The notes under the pieces: model-generated
The model's database searches: none
What the model was told of the DNA's origin: nothing
What the model saw: only the letters and a program-made list of their open reading frames with translations
Assembly: GCA_035528235.1 (NCBI GenBank)
Contig: DATKZB010000272.1
Location: 1 to 6,759 of the forward strand
Direction: 5' to 3'
Length of the DNA stretch: 6,759 nt
Source of the DNA: DATKZB01 sp035528235
GTDB lineage: Bacteria > Planctomycetota > Phycisphaerae > FEN-1346
Made by a program: the position numbers and the translations under genes
Shown: positions 4,882 through 6,759 of the stretch, piece after piece
How the letters are laid out: each line of letters opens with the position of its first letter
Numbering within the stretch: position 1 is the first letter of the stretch

Positions 4882-6759
4882 AACCGCGACGGCATTCGCC
4901 TCGGGCACCGTCAACCGCTGTTCGAGCCCCTGGAACCGCGTCTGTTGCTGGACGGCAGCGTCATCATCTCGGAGTTCATGGCCGACAATGACCTGGCTTG
5001 GGAGGACCCCGAGCAGTCGGACGTGTACCCCGACTGGATCGAGATCCACAACACCGAGCCGACGACGGTCAACCTGAATGGCTGGTCGCTGGAGGACGAC
5101 TCACACCGGTGGTACTTCCCCGACGTGGACCTGGCGGCGGGCGGGTACCTGGTGGTTATGGCCGACGGTGCCGATCAGCGGGACCCCGCGTTTCTGCTGC
5201 GGACCGACTTTTCGCTGAAGAGCGGTGGCGAGTACCTGGCGCTCCGCCGCGCCGACGACTCGTACGCCTGGGAGTACACGCCCGAGTACCCGAAGCAGTT
5301 CGAGAACATCTCGTACGGCATCGGCCAGGACATCGAGGTCGCGACCCTTGTCGGCCCCCACGCCGACGCGGCGGTGTACGTGCCGACGAGCGACCCCGGC
5401 TGGGGCCTGGCCTGGGCTGCGTATGACTACGACGACTCGGCCTGGACGCTCCGCGGCCAGACGGGCGTCGGGTACGAGGCGGCGGTGCCGGGCTTCGCGG
5501 TGTACAACTACTTCGCCAAGAGCGACATCGGCTCGCTCGGCGAGGCCGAGTCGGTCATCGCCACGCCGTCGAAGCAACTGAGCATCGTGTCGCGCAACGA
5601 CCCCGTCATCAACTACTGGCGCGGCGGCCACTTCGGCGGCGACGTGCCGTATCCCGGCACGTCGTTCTCAGAGGACCCGAACCGGATCGTGACGGAGGCT
5701 TTCGCCACCATCACGATCTCGACGGCGGGCGACTACACCTTCGGCGTCGCCAGCGACGAGGGGTTCGGCCTGCAGATCGTCGGCGCTACGACGACCTGGG
5801 TGGGCAACTCGACGACCCCCGCGGGCAGCGACCGGATCGACTTCGCGGGCCTGCGCGGCACGGGCGACACGCTGGGCACCTTCAACTTCCCGACGGCCGG
5901 CCAGTACGACCTGCGGCTGGTGGTGTTCGAGAACGGGGGCGGCCAGTCGGGCGAACTCTTTGCCGCGCCGGGGTCCCACACCACGTACGACAGCAGTTTC
6001 GACCTGGTGGGCGACACGGCCAACGGCGGCCTGTACGTCGAGTCGCAGGTCGTCTCGGGCAGCGCCGCCGGCGGTGTGTTCGAGGACGTCATCGGCACCG
6101 ACGTCGAGGCGGCGATGCGCGGCGTGAACACGTCGGCCTACGTCCGCATTCCGTTCGACGTGGCCGACCGGACGGCGTACGACTCGCTCACGCTGAAGAT
6201 CCTGTACGACGACGGGTTCGTGGCCTATCTGAACGGCGTGAAGGTGGCGGAGCGGAACGCCCCCGCCTCGCTCGCCTGGAACTCCGCCGCCACGGCCGAC
6301 CGGGCGAAGGCCGACGCCCTCGTCTACGCAGAGATCGACGTCTCGGCCTACCTGGACGACCTGCGCGACGGCACGAACGTCCTGGCCATCCACGGGCTGA
6401 ACTACCAGGTGCCGGACCTGGAGTTCCTGGTCCTCGCGCAACTCGTCGACATCGACATCCTCGTCCTGGGCGAACACTACTTCTCCACGTCCAGCCCCGG
6501 CGAGCCCAACACCACCGACTACTATGCCTACGTCAAGGACACGGCCTTCGACCACGACCGCGGGTTCTACGACGCCGCCTTCGACCTCGTCATCTCGACC
6601 GCGACGCCCGACGCGACCATCCGGTACACGCTCAACGGCAGTTGGCCCACTGCCACGAGCGGCTACGTGTTCGACCCGGCCACGCCCATCCACATCGTGA
6701 CGACGACCGTCGTCCGCGCGGCGGCGTACCGCGAGGGGTTCGAGCCCACGAACGTCGAC
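4879..6759 (+). CDS. LEPR-XLL / lamin-tail domain surface protein, 3'-truncated by window edge
   Basis: 627 residues are visible, open to the last base with no stop. Residues 18-26, LEPRLLLDG, are the LEPR-XLL motif found at the N-terminus of large planctomycete exported proteins; no ordinary signal peptide is seen. Residues 28 to about 148 form a lamin-tail domain (VIISEFMADN, YPDWIEIHN, LNGWSLEDD, WYFPDVDLAAGGYLVVMADG). A beta-rich region follows (VYVPTSDPGWGLAW, YDDSAWTLRGQTGVGYE to residue 200). About residues 201-400 look like an inserted PA14-like module (TISTAGDYTFGVASDEGFGL). The beta region then resumes (FEDVIGTDVEAAMRG, AYVRIPFDV, LYDDGFVAYLNGVKVA, GTNVLAIHGLN). Residues from about 555 resemble the chitobiase/hexosaminidase C-terminal fold (ATIRYTLNGSWPT, VVRAAAYREGFEPTNVD). 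Such proteins often continue into a CotH kinase domain; whether this one does lies outside. Likely extracellular, in adhesion or carbohydrate binding; no catalytic domain is visible. Confidence 0.9.
   Translation, partial: MNRDGIRLGHRQPLFEPLEPRLLLDGSVIISEFMADNDLAWEDPEQSDVYPDWIEIHNTEPTTVNLNGWSLEDDSHRWYFPDVDLAAGGYLVVMADGADQRDPAFLLRTDFSLKSGGEYLALRRADDSYAWEYTPEYPKQFENISYGIGQDIEVATLVGPHADAAVYVPTSDPGWGLAWAAYDYDDSAWTLRGQTGVGYEAAVPGFAVYNYFAKSDIGSLGEAESVIATPSKQLSIVSRNDPVINYWRGGHFGGDVPYPGTSFSEDPNRIVTEAFATITISTAGDYTFGVASDEGFGLQIVGATTTWVGNSTTPAGSDRIDFAGLRGTGDTLGTFNFPTAGQYDLRLVVFENGGGQSGELFAAPGSHTTYDSSFDLVGDTANGGLYVESQVVSGSAAGGVFEDVIGTDVEAAMRGVNTSAYVRIPFDVADRTAYDSLTLKILYDDGFVAYLNGVKVAERNAPASLAWNSAATADRAKADALVYAEIDVSAYLDDLRDGTNVLAIHGLNYQVPDLEFLVLAQLVDIDILVLGEHYFSTSSPGEPNTTDYYAYVKDTAFDHDRGFYDAAFDLVISTATPDATIRYTLNGSWPTATSGYVFDPATPIHIVTTTVVRAAAYREGFEPTNVD

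Noticed and set aside
4548..4991. Plus-strand 147-codon frame across the intergenic region
   Set aside because: It starts inside the repeat cluster, overlaps the start of the surface-protein gene, is rich in G/R/P, and shows no family resemblance.
5668..6693. Minus-strand open frame of 341 codons opposite the surface protein
   Set aside because: Composition-driven shadow; the plus strand carries lamin-tail and other recognisable domains through the same region.

Overview
The window is GC-rich with strong codon bias. The best taxonomic clue is the last gene. It opens with the LEPR-XLL motif followed by a lamin-tail domain, a combination typical of large surface proteins of Planctomycetota, especially Phycisphaerae-like lineages. 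The glycyl radical enzyme and its activase point to anaerobic metabolism. The organism is therefore most likely an uncultivated, anaerobic or facultative planctomycete; this is inferred from gene content only.

Layout, all genes on the + strand. (1) 3-569: 3' part of a radical SAM glycyl-radical-enzyme activase. (2) 573-2933: a complete 786-residue glycyl radical enzyme, 3 bases downstream, forming an enzyme/activase operon. Its substrate is unknown; it has the thiyl Cys431 and glycyl Gly761 but Thr where the GCVE-type enzymes have Glu. (3) 3036-4313: a Tat-exported Gfo/Idh/MocA oxidoreductase whose frame is interrupted once, at codon 243, by UGA. The frame is intact on both sides and the family motif runs straight through the UGA. 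(4) 4314-4878: a 565-base intergenic region containing a layered, nested set of inverted repeats and hairpins, then an AT-richer stretch with a possible promoter. (5) 4879 to the window end: a GTG-started surface protein with LEPR-XLL, lamin-tail, an apparently nested PA14-like domain and a chitobiase-C-terminal-like domain. It is open at the right edge.

The activase installs the glycyl radical on gene 2, and the two clearly work together. The exported oxidoreductase may belong to the same transcript, acting on a sugar or polyol outside the cytoplasm, but that link rests on proximity alone. The surface protein is a separate unit behind the repeat-rich spacer.

The two points most worth following are the single in-frame UGA (nonsense mutation, sequence error or recoding, with a SECIS-like hairpin right behind it) and the three-layer inverted-repeat element at 4347-4547, whose diverged hairpins show a compensatory base-pair change.
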